Below, in pieces: positions 1-6,620 of a stretch of 6,657 nucleotides of DNA; the first letter of the stretch is position 1, and the number at the start of each line of letters is the position of its first letter. Under the pieces are notes generated by a model. That model was given only the letters and a program-made list of their open reading frames with translations, did no database searches and had not been told where the DNA came from. The DNA comes from Bacteroidota bacterium (GTDB lineage: Bacteria > Bacteroidota > Bacteroidia > Flavobacteriales > Flavobacteriaceae), in assembly GCA_022601215.1 (NCBI GenBank), contig JAHZIZ010000453.1, positions 1 through 6,657 on the forward strand, in the 5' to 3' direction. Made by a program: the position numbers and the translations under genes.

Positions 1-194
1 CCGCAGGAACAATGTCTAAGAGAGTAAAATGGCGAGACCTTGCAACCTATTCATTAGAATTACCTGATTTAAAAATACAGTCAAAAATATTGGAAATATT
101 CAGTCACCTTGAAACAACACTTTTTCAACTTAGGCAACAAAAAACAACCTTGCAACATCTAAAACAAAAACTATTAAGCGAGATTTTAGGATGA
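1..194 (+). CDS. hsdS: Type I restriction-modification specificity subunit HsdS, C-terminal fragment
   Basis: This is the end of a longer gene. The frame is open to the left edge (first whole codon at position 3), so the ATG at 12 is an internal Met, not a start. HsdS recognises the target DNA sequence and holds HsdM and HsdR together in the type I complex. What remains is the end of the second target-recognition domain (KRVKWRDL, then LELPDLKIQSKI) followed by a helix rich in Leu, Gln and Lys that fits the conserved C-terminal coiled coil of HsdS (from about KILEIFSHL to KQKLLSEIL). The IQxKI...L..LE...xL...L..LKQxLL pattern is typical of the family. Its place just before a BRO-N gene and hsdR supports the call. 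The stop TGA at 192-194 lies 4 bp before the next ATG, so the genes are probably co-transcribed. The specificity cannot be read because the recognition domains are outside the window. Confidence 0.85.
   Translation, partial: AGTMSKRVKWRDLATYSLELPDLKIQSKILEIFSHLETTLFQLRQQKTTLQHLKQKLLSEILG
188..191 (+). promoter_or_regulatory. Ribosome binding site of the BRO-N/DinD-like gene
   Basis: AGGA lies 7 nt before the ATG at 199, inside the last codons of hsdS. It supports that start and indicates translation from the same mRNA as hsdS. Confidence 0.55.
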
Positions 195-198
195 TGCT

Positions 199-1029
199 AT
201 GAAAAAAGAAAGCGAAATAAAAATATTTGAAAATAAAAAAGTAAGAACTCTGTGGGATGCTGAGCAAGAGAAGTGGTACTTTTCCATAGTGGATGTTATC
301 GCTGTATTAACCGAAAGTGTAGCCCCGAATGCCTATTGGCGAAAACTAAAACAAAGACTCAAAGAAGAAGGAAATGAAACCGTGACAAAATGTCACAGTT
401 TGAAAATGCCGGCGCCTGATGGCAAAATGCGGTTAACCGATGTTGCCGATACTGAAGAACTTTTTCGCTTGATACAATCAATTCCTTCCCCCAAAGCAGA
501 ACCCTTTAAACTCTGGCTGGCGCAGGTAGCCTCCGAGCGATTAGAGGAGATGCAAGACCCCGAACTCAGTATTGATCGTGCATTATCGCAATATTTAAAT
601 CTCGGTTATTCTGAAAGCTGGATTAATCAGCGGCTTAAAAGCATTGAAATACGTAAAGAATTGACCGATGAATGGAAAAAACGGGGATTAAAAAAGGGCG
701 TGCAGTTTGCAACGCTTACTGATATTATTACTAAAGCATGGTCTGATAAAACAACACGAGAGTACAAGATTCTCAAAGGACTGAAAAAAGAAAATCTGCG
801 CGACAATATGACCAACACCGAACTGATATTAAATATGCTAGCAGAAGCTTCGTCCAAGGATATTTCAGAATCAGTAAACCCAAAGGGATTTGAAGAAAGT
901 AAAAAGGTAGCGAAACAAGGTGGAAATGTTGCCAAGGTGGCAAGAAAAGAACTGGAAGCCCAAACAGGCAAAAAAGTAGTCAGCGAATTAAATGCAAAAT
1001 CCATTTTAAAATTAAAGGATGAAAAGTAA
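199..1029 (+). CDS. BRO-N domain protein with DinD-like C-terminal half, embedded in the type I R-M operon
   Basis: A complete 276-residue protein. Residues about 7-115 fit a BRO-N (phage antirepressor type) domain: IFENKKVRTLWD, then WYFSIVDVIAVLTES, YWRKLKQRLKEEG, and RLTDVADTEELFRLIQSIPSPKAEPFKLWL. Residues about 140-265 resemble the C-terminal half of E. coli DinD, with a shared ILKGLKKEN/RKGLKKNQ segment, a following N-M-TNTEL/HMGSTEL segment and a late 'GG/vaRK...' segment. The total length is close to DinD (about 274 residues). DinD is an SOS-induced protein reported to inhibit RecA; BRO-N domains occur in phage antirepressors and bind DNA. Related proteins are often annotated as 'phage antirepressor' or 'Bro-N domain-containing protein'. 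The gene sits 4 bp after hsdS and its stop is 1 bp before the chosen hsdR start, so it is part of the R-M operon. A role in controlling restriction or linking it to DNA damage is an inference. It is not a standard R-M subunit. The family call is firm; the function is unknown. Confidence 0.82.
   Translation: MKKESEIKIFENKKVRTLWDAEQEKWYFSIVDVIAVLTESVAPNAYWRKLKQRLKEEGNETVTKCHSLKMPAPDGKMRLTDVADTEELFRLIQSIPSPKAEPFKLWLAQVASERLEEMQDPELSIDRALSQYLNLGYSESWINQRLKSIEIRKELTDEWKKRGLKKGVQFATLTDIITKAWSDKTTREYKILKGLKKENLRDNMTNTELILNMLAEASSKDISESVNPKGFEESKKVAKQGGNVAKVARKELEAQTGKKVVSELNAKSILKLKDEK
1014..1019 (+). promoter_or_regulatory. Ribosome binding site that decides the hsdR start
   Basis: AAAGGA lies in the last codons of the BRO-N gene, 11 nt before the ATG at 1031. 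The other in-frame ATG at 1019 overlaps this AAAGGA and has no purine-rich site of its own, so 1031 is the better start. Confidence 0.55.
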
Positions 1030-1030
1030 C

Positions 1031-4003
1031 ATGGCCTTCAATGAATTAAACAGTGTCGAATACTTCATAATCGACCAGCTCACCGGGATTAATCTGAATC
1101 AGCATGGAATGCTTAAAGAAGATTCGGTTCCCTACGGAGAAGAAGCAAAGTGGAAATATATACCGCCGGAACTACTTCCCCGTGAAATCACCGATGTCTT
1201 TATTGAAAAGGAATTAAAAGAAGCTCTCATTCGCCTTAATCCGGCAATCAAACAAAACCCAGAAAGGGCAGAAGAGGTAATTCATAAACTACGAGCTATC
1301 CTTATTTCTGTTGGCAATGTCGGGCTGGTGCGGGCAAATGAAAAATTCGCAGAATTGCTGATCGCTGGAATCCCCATGCCTATGGGCAAAGACAATGAGT
1401 ATGTCAATATCCGCTTAATAGACTATGAAAAAATCAATAACAATTCCTATTTACTCACAAACCAGTTTAAGATCCGGGCAAGAGAAACAAAAATTCCTGA
1501 CATTGCCATGTTTGTTAATGGCATTCCCCTGGTCATTGGCGAAGCAAAGACACCGGTAAGACCGGCTGTGAGTTGGCTGGATGGGGCGCACGATATCCAT
1601 GTGATTTATGAAAATGCAGTTCCGCAACTCTTTGTCCCCAATGTGCTTTCGTTTGCCACAGAAGGCAAAGAACTTTTTATCGGCGGAGTAAGAACATCTT
1701 TAGAATTCTGGTCGCCCTGGCGCTTGGAAGATAAAAAAGGTTTATTCCATCACTTGGCCGGCTTGCAGGATATTGACAAACAGATAACGCACCTCCTAAA
1801 ACCTTCTACCCTTTTAGATATACTGCGATACTTCACTATTTATTCAACGAACAGTAAAAAGAAAAAAACAAAAGTAGTCTGCCGTTACCAGCAATATGAA
1901 GGCGCAAATGCAATTGTCGCAAGGGTGAAAGAAGGAAAAATCAAGAAGGGGTTAATCTGGCATTTTCAAGGCTCCGGTAAATCGCTATTAATGCTTTTTG
2001 CCGCTCAAAAGATGCGCAAAGAACAGGAACTTGGCAATCCTGCCATATTGATAATAGTCGATAGAATAGACCTCGACACGCAGATTACCGCTACTTTCAA
2101 TATTGCTGAAGTTCCGAACGTAGTTACCGCTGACAATATTAGAGAATTGCACGACCTTTTAGAAAAAGATACCCGCAAGATTATCATCACCATGATTCAC
2201 AAATTCAAAGACACTTATCCAAATATGAATAAGCGCGAAAACTTGATTGTGATGGTTGACGAAGCACACCGTACTCAAGAAGGCGACCTTGGGCAAAAAA
2301 TGAGAAGCGCCCTTCCCAATGCCTTTTTATTCGGATTAACCGGAACACCAATCAACAAAGCGGATAAGAACACCTTTTGGGCTTTTGGTGCTGATGAAGA
2401 TAAAAGCGGTTATTTAAGCCGATATACTTTTCAGGATAGTATCCGTGATAATGCCACGCTACCCTTACACTTTGAACCACGCTTACCAGATTATCACATT
2501 GACAAAGAAGGACTTGATGTTGCATTTAAAGAAATGGCCAATGATTTAAGCGAAGAAGACCGCAACAAACTCAGTCAAAAAGCCGCAAAGATGGCTGTGT
2601 TTCTCAAGTCTCCAGAACGGGTAAAAACAATTGTTAAAGATATTGCCGAGCACTTCCAAAAACATGTTGGGCCGGAAGGCTTCAAAGCAATGATAGTTAC
2701 ACCGGGCAGATACGCCTGTGTTCAGTACAAGGAAGAATTGGATAAATTACTGCCACCTGAATCAAGTGTCATAGTGATAAGCACTTCTGCAAATGATGAT
2801 TTTGATTTCAAACAGAAATTTTCGATGGACAGAGATCAGCAGGAAAAGATAATTGAACAGTACAATGACGCTGATTCGCCGCTTAAATTCTTAATTGTTG
2901 CAGCAAAACTCCTGACGGGTTTTGATTCACCCATTTTACAAACGATGTATCTTGATAAGTCACTTAGAGACCACACCTTGCTTCAAGCAATCTGCCGCAC
3001 AAACCGATTGTTCCCAAATAAAACCTTTGGAAGAATCGTTGATTATTTCGGCGTGTTTGATGACACCGCAAGCGCATTGGCATTCGATGAAGAATCAGTC
3101 AAAAAAGTTATCAGCAATTTACAAGAGCTGAAAGATAAATTGCCCGCACAAATAGCTCTCTGTTTGTCCCATTTTAGCGGAATAGACAGAAGTATTGCAG
3201 GCTTTGAAGGATTGCAAGCAGCTCAGGATTGCATTAGTTCAAATGAAAAACGTGATGGCTTTGCCAAAGACTTCAGTTTATTATCAAAACTCTGGGAAGC
3301 ACTATCGCCCGATGAGGTGTTAAAGCAATACCAGAAAGATTATAAATGGCTTTCGCAAGTTTATACATCAGTTAAACCCGGCTCAGATGATAATGGACGA
3401 TTACTCTGGCATGCTTTAGGCACACAGACTACAGCATTGATTCATGAACACATTCATGTTCAGGGAATAAACCAAGAAATGGAAGAAGTTGTTCTTGATG
3501 CAGATATTATTGACAACTTAATAAACAGCAAAAATCCAAAAGACGCTGATAAAGTTATTAAAATATTGACTGGAAGACTTGGAAAACAAAAAGGAAACCC
3601 CTTATTTAAAAAACTCAGTGAAAGGCTTGAAGCACTCAGAGATAAAGCGGAAAAAGGCTTAATCAACAGCATAGAATTTATTAAACAGCTTTGTGAAATC
3701 GCAAAAGAGACATTACAAGCTGAAAAACAACAATATAATGGCGAACAAGCGAAAACCGCAAAGGCAGCTTTAACTGAGTTATTTCTCGAATTGAAAACCG
3801 ATAAAACCCCTACCATTGTTGAAAGAATAGTTTCCGATATTGATGAAATAGTTCGCTTGGTACGATTTGACGGGTGGCAAAATACAATCCCAGGCGAAAG
3901 AGAAGTACAAAAATCATTACGGAAAACACTTCTGAAATATCAACTTCATAAAGATGAAGAATTATTCAATAAGTCGTATGAATACATTAAAGAATATTAT
4001 TAA
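1031..4003 (+). CDS. hsdR: Type I restriction enzyme subunit HsdR (endonuclease and DNA translocase)
   Basis: A complete subunit of 990 residues, a normal length for the EcoR124I-like HsdR family. It cuts DNA far from the recognition site after ATP-driven translocation, in complex with HsdM and HsdS. The N-terminus (MAFNELNSVEYFIIDQLTG) is typical of the family. The PD-(D/E)xK nuclease residues are D157 and E171-A-K173. The Gln of the usual downstream Q..Y segment appears replaced (D188 before Y193), a weak observation. The SF2 translocase motifs are all present: Walker A GSGKS 314-318, DEAH 410-413, TGTP 437-440, TGFDSP 629-634, and motif VI QAICRTNR 652-659. The helical C-terminal region runs to the end, and no frameshift is seen, so the enzyme looks intact. 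Starting at the upstream ATG (1019) would add four residues and overlap the previous gene by 11 bp; the ribosome site favours 1031. The gene depends on hsdS and an hsdM expected to the left. Confidence 0.95.
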   Translation: MAFNELNSVEYFIIDQLTGINLNQHGMLKEDSVPYGEEAKWKYIPPELLPREITDVFIEKELKEALIRLNPAIKQNPERAEEVIHKLRAILISVGNVGLVRANEKFAELLIAGIPMPMGKDNEYVNIRLIDYEKINNNSYLLTNQFKIRARETKIPDIAMFVNGIPLVIGEAKTPVRPAVSWLDGAHDIHVIYENAVPQLFVPNVLSFATEGKELFIGGVRTSLEFWSPWRLEDKKGLFHHLAGLQDIDKQITHLLKPSTLLDILRYFTIYSTNSKKKKTKVVCRYQQYEGANAIVARVKEGKIKKGLIWHFQGSGKSLLMLFAAQKMRKEQELGNPAILIIVDRIDLDTQITATFNIAEVPNVVTADNIRELHDLLEKDTRKIIITMIHKFKDTYPNMNKRENLIVMVDEAHRTQEGDLGQKMRSALPNAFLFGLTGTPINKADKNTFWAFGADEDKSGYLSRYTFQDSIRDNATLPLHFEPRLPDYHIDKEGLDVAFKEMANDLSEEDRNKLSQKAAKMAVFLKSPERVKTIVKDIAEHFQKHVGPEGFKAMIVTPGRYACVQYKEELDKLLPPESSVIVISTSANDDFDFKQKFSMDRDQQEKIIEQYNDADSPLKFLIVAAKLLTGFDSPILQTMYLDKSLRDHTLLQAICRTNRLFPNKTFGRIVDYFGVFDDTASALAFDEESVKKVISNLQELKDKLPAQIALCLSHFSGIDRSIAGFEGLQAAQDCISSNEKRDGFAKDFSLLSKLWEALSPDEVLKQYQKDYKWLSQVYTSVKPGSDDNGRLLWHALGTQTTALIHEHIHVQGINQEMEEVVLDADIIDNLINSKNPKDADKVIKILTGRLGKQKGNPLFKKLSERLEALRDKAEKGLINSIEFIKQLCEIAKETLQAEKQQYNGEQAKTAKAALTELFLELKTDKTPTIVERIVSDIDEIVRLVRFDGWQNTIPGEREVQKSLRKTLLKYQLHKDEELFNKSYEYIKEYY

Positions 4004-4007
4004 AGAA

Positions 4008-4034
4008 TGCCTTCGCACATCGTGTGCTACGGCA
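4008..4034. repeat. Imperfect palindrome directly after hsdR
   Basis: TGCCTTCGCACA, loop TCG, then TGTGCTACGGCA, pairing 10 of 12 positions and starting 5 bp after the hsdR stop. There is no T-run behind it, so it is not a classical intrinsic terminator. It could protect the 3' end of the mRNA, be a REP-like palindrome, or be the worn left part of a recombination site that ends at 4138. GC content here is visibly higher than in the genes to the right. Confidence 0.5.
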
Positions 4035-4130
4035 TAAGACCGGCGCAATTAAAGAGAGAAAAAGAAGATGCCACCACCAAAAGAAAAACAGAAGAACGCG
4101 GCGCAAGAATGAAGACCGGGGTACCCAAAC

Positions 4131-4160
4131 CGTTGGGCAAAATAGAAAAAAGCCCGAACG
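4131..4160 (+). other. Core-site-like CGTTGGGC forming a hairpin before the first cassette gene
   Basis: GTTGGGC (4132-4138) fits the GTTRRRY core of integron recombination sites exactly. It is preceded by AAACC, much as the complete element downstream ends with TAACC then GTTAGCT. The same bases pair with GCCCGAACG at 4152-4160: CGTT/AACG and GGGC/GCCC, with one bulged G and a 13-nt A-rich loop. The hairpin ends 3 nt before the ATG at 4164. It reads as the left boundary of a cassette and may also affect translation of that gene. Its reverse complement GCCCAAC matches GCACAAC (4936-4942), behind the same gene, in 6 of 7 positions, as expected if the two halves join when a cassette circularises. 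Confidence 0.45.
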
Positions 4161-4163
4161 AAT

Positions 4164-4928
4164 ATGGAAAATATAAATAAAGACTTTTTAGATTCATTGG
4201 ATTTGCTTGATAAGGAAATGGAAAAGCATATTCCTTATGTACTCCAAGATCTATGGGAATTGGGTAGCATTCCAGAGTATATCTATCAGTTGATTAATGA
4301 TAATGTTGACTCGAAAAGAATAGGCAAGATTGTTGATTTAGGCTGTGGAAAAGGAGCTGTTTTAATATATTTAGCAAAAAGATTAGAATTTCAAGGATTA
4401 GGAATTGATATTGTTTCTGACTTTATTGAAGCAGCAAAAAGACATTCGATTGAAAACTCTGTTAATAACCGATTAGATTTTGTTGCAAGTGACTTTTTAG
4501 ATTATATAGACCAAAACAAAAAATATGAAATTGTAATTTACGGCTATGATTCAGGAATTCTAGGAGATGTGCTTGAAACAATAACTCGATTGCAGAATTG
4601 TATATCTGATTCAGGATATTTAATATTAGAAATTGCTTTCACTCCTGATAACAAAGAAAAGATTGAAGGTCTACCGACTGAAAGGGAATTGCTGGAACAC
4701 TTGGATAAATCAGATTTAAAAATAATTGATAAAATATTATGGCATATAGATACTATCAGTGCAATCAATAATGAGAATAACTCTTATATAAACAAACGGA
4801 TTGAGGAATTGAAAAAAGCTTACCCAGAGAAGACACAGATTTTTGAGCAATATATGTCAAACCAGATAGATGAATGTAAAATGATTGAAAATGAAATGAT
4901 TTGTTCAACTTGGATATTGAGTAAATAA
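4164..4928 (+). CDS. Class I SAM-dependent methyltransferase (first cassette)
   Basis: A complete 254-residue Rossmann-fold methyltransferase. Motif I IVDLGCGKG is at 56-64, the acidic ribose-binding residue of motif II at about GID 80-82, an ASD segment at 108-110, and a YEIVIYGYDS strand at 121-130 in place of motif IV. A 50-residue helical N-terminal part (about 13 of the first 37 residues charged) precedes the fold, and a Lys/Glu-rich tail follows. I do not recognise the subfamily, and no DNA-methylase (N/D)PP(Y/F) motif is present, so it is not hsdM and probably acts on a small molecule or protein; the substrate is unknown. No clear Shine-Dalgarno site precedes the ATG; a hairpin ends 3 nt upstream. 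Base composition is clearly more AT-rich than hsdR, which suggests a separate origin. It is probably cytoplasmic: no signal peptide is seen. Confidence 0.85.
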   Translation: MENINKDFLDSLDLLDKEMEKHIPYVLQDLWELGSIPEYIYQLINDNVDSKRIGKIVDLGCGKGAVLIYLAKRLEFQGLGIDIVSDFIEAAKRHSIENSVNNRLDFVASDFLDYIDQNKKYEIVIYGYDSGILGDVLETITRLQNCISDSGYLILEIAFTPDNKEKIEGLPTERELLEHLDKSDLKIIDKILWHIDTISAINNENNSYINKRIEELKKAYPEKTQIFEQYMSNQIDECKMIENEMICSTWILSK

Positions 4929-4935
4929 CTACTTT

Positions 4936-4962
4936 GCACAACAATGTATAAAAAAGAAAGGC
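4936..4962 (+). repeat. Left half of an attC-like element between the two methyltransferases
   Basis: GCACAAC AA TGTATA starts 7 bp after the stop of the first methyltransferase. The 11-mer AACAATGTATA is identical at 6625-6635 and close to the start of the complete element at 5635. After about 27 bp the similarity fades, and the next gene begins at 4980, so the remaining roughly 150 bp and the terminal GTTRRRY core are absent. It is likely a truncated element. Confidence 0.5.
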
Positions 4963-4979
4963 AAATTAATGTGAGAAAA

Positions 4980-5627
4980 ATGAGTAAATCGAAAAAATTT
5001 TGGGATAACGCTTCAAAAAATTACGACAAAACGGAAGATCGCTTTGAATACATCCATCAAAAGTCAAGGAAAAATACTAAAAGACATCTCGAAACCTCTA
5101 ATGTAGTTTTAGATTACGGATGTGGAACAGGTACAACAGCTTGTGAGATTGCCGATGATGTTAAAGAGATTTACGCTATCGATATATCTTCGAAAATGGT
5201 TGAAATTTCCAAAAAGAAGGCAGCCGAAAAAAACATCAAAAATGTAACATTTGTTGAAGGAGATATTTTTGATGAAAAGCTAAAAAAAGAATCTTTTGAT
5301 AGGATTCTGGCTTTTAATATGTTGCATACTATTCCTAATCCAGAAAATGCTGTGCAAAGAATAAATGAATTATTAAAACCTGACGGATTGTTTATATCTA
5401 TTACTCCTTGTTTAGGAGATAAAATGTCTTTTATAGTTGGTTTACAAATTAGACTAGTTCAAATAATGTGTAAAATTGGAATAATCCCAATTCCTATTAG
5501 AAGGATTAAAAGCTCAGATATAGATGAATTAATAACAAACGGTAATTTTCAGAATATTGATACTGAAAAAATATATAAAGGCGCATCTAGCTATTTTATG
5601 GTAGCTAAAAAAAGGATGCCTAGATAA
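4980..5627 (+). CDS. Class I SAM-dependent methyltransferase, UbiE/Methyltransf_11-like
   Basis: A 215-residue methyltransferase. It begins MSKSKKFWDNASKNYDK, the usual start of this family. Motif I is VLDYGCGTGTT (43-53), motif II YAIDIS (65-70), then EGDIFD (93-98), FDRILAFNMLHTIPNPENA (106-124; motif IV region), and LLKPDGLFIS (131-140; post-motif). A hydrophobic stretch near 148-172 lies where the substrate lid is usual. An in-frame ATG at 4944 would add 12 residues, but those codons lie inside the attC-like AACAATGTATA repeat, so 4980 is the better start; the leader is A-rich without a clear Shine-Dalgarno. The substrate is unknown; quinone, lipid or small-molecule methylation are possible for the family. 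It shows little similarity to the methyltransferase before it beyond the fold, so it is not a simple duplication. The gene ends 7 bp before the complete attC-like element. Confidence 0.87.
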   Translation: MSKSKKFWDNASKNYDKTEDRFEYIHQKSRKNTKRHLETSNVVLDYGCGTGTTACEIADDVKEIYAIDISSKMVEISKKKAAEKNIKNVTFVEGDIFDEKLKKESFDRILAFNMLHTIPNPENAVQRINELLKPDGLFISITPCLGDKMSFIVGLQIRLVQIMCKIGIIPIPIRRIKSSDIDELITNGNFQNIDTEKIYKGASSYFMVAKKRMPR

Positions 5628-5692
5628 AAAACGAAGCATAACAAAGTGTATAAAATATAGCTATTTAGTGCTTTCCGAGAGGTTTGTGTCTA

Positions 5693-5722
5693 TTTGTAAA
5701 GTCCGCCAAATTTTTAAATTTG
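5693..5722 (+). promoter_or_regulatory. Possible Bacteroidota-type promoter inside the attC-like element
   Basis: TTTG (5693-5696) and TAAATTTG (5715-5722) are 18 nt apart, matching the Bacteroidota -33 TTG and -7 TAnnTTTG pattern. It would give the lipoprotein gene its own promoter with a leader of about 120 nt. The -7 box is also one arm of a perfect palindrome, so the match may be coincidental. Confidence 0.3.
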
Positions 5723-5728
5723 GCTTTT
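5705..5728 (+). terminator. Hairpin followed by TTTT, possible intrinsic terminator
   Basis: GCCAAATTT and AAATTTGGC form a perfect 9-bp stem with only TT between them (5714-5715), followed by TTTT. It could end transcription from the upstream methyltransferase. It lies in the middle of the attC-like element, so it may instead be part of that element's folded structure. Confidence 0.4.
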
Positions 5729-5851
5729 AGAAAAATAAAGATAAAAACAAAATATAAAAATTCGGCTCGGTGTTTAACCGAAAATGTAGTACCTTTTTAA
5801 AGGCTACGTTTCATACACTAACCGTTAGCTGTAATTTAATAAAACAAAATA

Positions 5852-6613
5852 ATGAAATTAACATTAAAAATTTTAGTTCTTGGAATATCATTATTGGTGT
5901 TCAGCGCTTGTAACGAGGATGATAGAGATAACACAATCCCTACCATACCAACCACTAAAACACCAAGCACTTCAATAAACAAAATTCTTCCTTTGGGGGC
6001 CTCAAGAGTTGAAGGGGCAAGGCCCAAATTTGAAAGTTTCCGATATGAACTTTGGAAAGACCTTAAGGAAAACAACCATACGTTTGATTTTATTGGAACA
6101 GAATCTGACGCAGGCACTTATCCACCATTCAATTCTATGAACTTTGACATAGACCATCAGGGAATAAGTGGTTGGATATCCGGACAAATATTAAATAGTG
6201 TAAGTGGTTGGTTAGATCAAACAGGTTCGCCTGACATTGTTCTATTTAGTTCACCTGGCGGAAATGATGGGCTTGAAGGATTGCCCTACGCACAAGCAGT
6301 GTCAAATGTTAATTCAATAATCGATATTCTACAGGCAAAGAATCCAAATGTCACAATAATTATTGAGCAAATGGCACCTGGACGGTCGGACATAATGACA
6401 GCTGAATTAACAAGTTTTTTTAATCAAATGCAGCAAGAAGTTTTAAGTATTGCTATCAATAAAAGTACAGCTACATCACAAGTAATAACAGTGGATATGT
6501 TTACAGGGTTTACCGACAGCTTATTGGCGGATGACGTTCATTATAATGAAGCAGGAGCAGAATTTATAGCAACAAGATATTACAACGTCCTAACAAACGT
6601 ACTTGAACAATAA
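5852..6613 (+). CDS. SGNH/GDSL-family hydrolase lipoprotein
   Basis: A 253-residue exported hydrolase. The N-terminus is a lipoprotein signal peptide: Lys-rich start, hydrophobic core, and lipobox VFSAC with lipidated Cys20. The acidic NEDDRD after the Cys resembles the Bacteroidota surface lipoprotein export signal, so it probably sits on the outer-membrane surface. A Pro/Thr-rich linker (about 28-42) leads to the catalytic domain. SGNH blocks are visible: block I LPLGASRVEG (47-55, nucleophile S51, with Ala where GDS has Asp), block II HQGISGW (102-108), block III PGGNDG with N138, and block V DDVHYN with D227 and H230 two residues apart. The catalytic set Ser-Gly-Asn-Asp-His is therefore complete. 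Members of this family remove acyl or acetyl groups from esters, often on sugars; the substrate here is unknown. The ATG is 21 nt after the GTTAGCT core, behind an A-rich leader. Confidence 0.88.
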   Translation: MKLTLKILVLGISLLVFSACNEDDRDNTIPTIPTTKTPSTSINKILPLGASRVEGARPKFESFRYELWKDLKENNHTFDFIGTESDAGTYPPFNSMNFDIDHQGISGWISGQILNSVSGWLDQTGSPDIVLFSSPGGNDGLEGLPYAQAVSNVNSIIDILQAKNPNVTIIIEQMAPGRSDIMTAELTSFFNQMQQEVLSIAINKSTATSQVITVDMFTGFTDSLLADDVHYNEAGAEFIATRYYNVLTNVLEQ

Positions 6614-6620
6614 AAACTAC

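Larger units (their letters stand above)
5635..5830 (+). repeat. Complete attC-like recombination element (about 196 bp)
   Basis: It fills most of the gap between the second and third cassette genes. The ends are complementary: AGCATAAC (5635-5642) and GTGTAT (5646-5651) on the left against ATACAC (5813-5818) and GTTAGCT (5824-5830) on the right. Further pairing is AAA / TTT and TAGC / GCTA (5804 on). The right arm has an extra C (5812) between ATACAC and TTT that has no partner on the left, recalling the unpaired bases in attC hairpins. The inside holds three small hairpins (5705-5724, 5767-5781, 5786-5807). The core fits GTTRRRY except for one base. If it is a true site, exchange would occur at G5824/T5825. 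A non-integron repeat cannot be excluded. Confidence 0.55.

Noticed and set aside
12..194. ATG at 12 as the start of a small independent gene
   Set aside because: The reading frame is open to the left edge and the sequence is an HsdS C-terminus, so this is a cut gene.
627..1004. 125-residue open frame on the minus strand
   Set aside because: It lies wholly inside the BRO-N gene, has no recognisable motif, and is a shadow of that gene.
1019..1030. hsdR start at 1019
   Set aside because: It overlaps the AAAGGA site, has no ribosome site of its own, and overlaps the previous gene; the family-typical MAFNELNSVE begins at 1031.
3460..3816. 118-residue open frame on the minus strand inside hsdR
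   Set aside because: The Ser/Leu-rich composition is that of an antisense shadow of the Lys/Glu-rich helical HsdR C-terminus.
4008..4034. Rho-independent terminator for hsdR
   Set aside because: The palindrome has two mismatches and no following T-run, so it is listed only as a palindrome.
4068..4112. Tiny open frame MPPPKEKQKNAAQE after hsdR
   Set aside because: It has 14 residues, no ribosome site and no known relative; nothing supports translation.
4944..4979. Second methyltransferase starting at 4944
   Set aside because: These codons lie in the attC-like repeat, and the family-typical start MSKSKKFWD begins at 4980.
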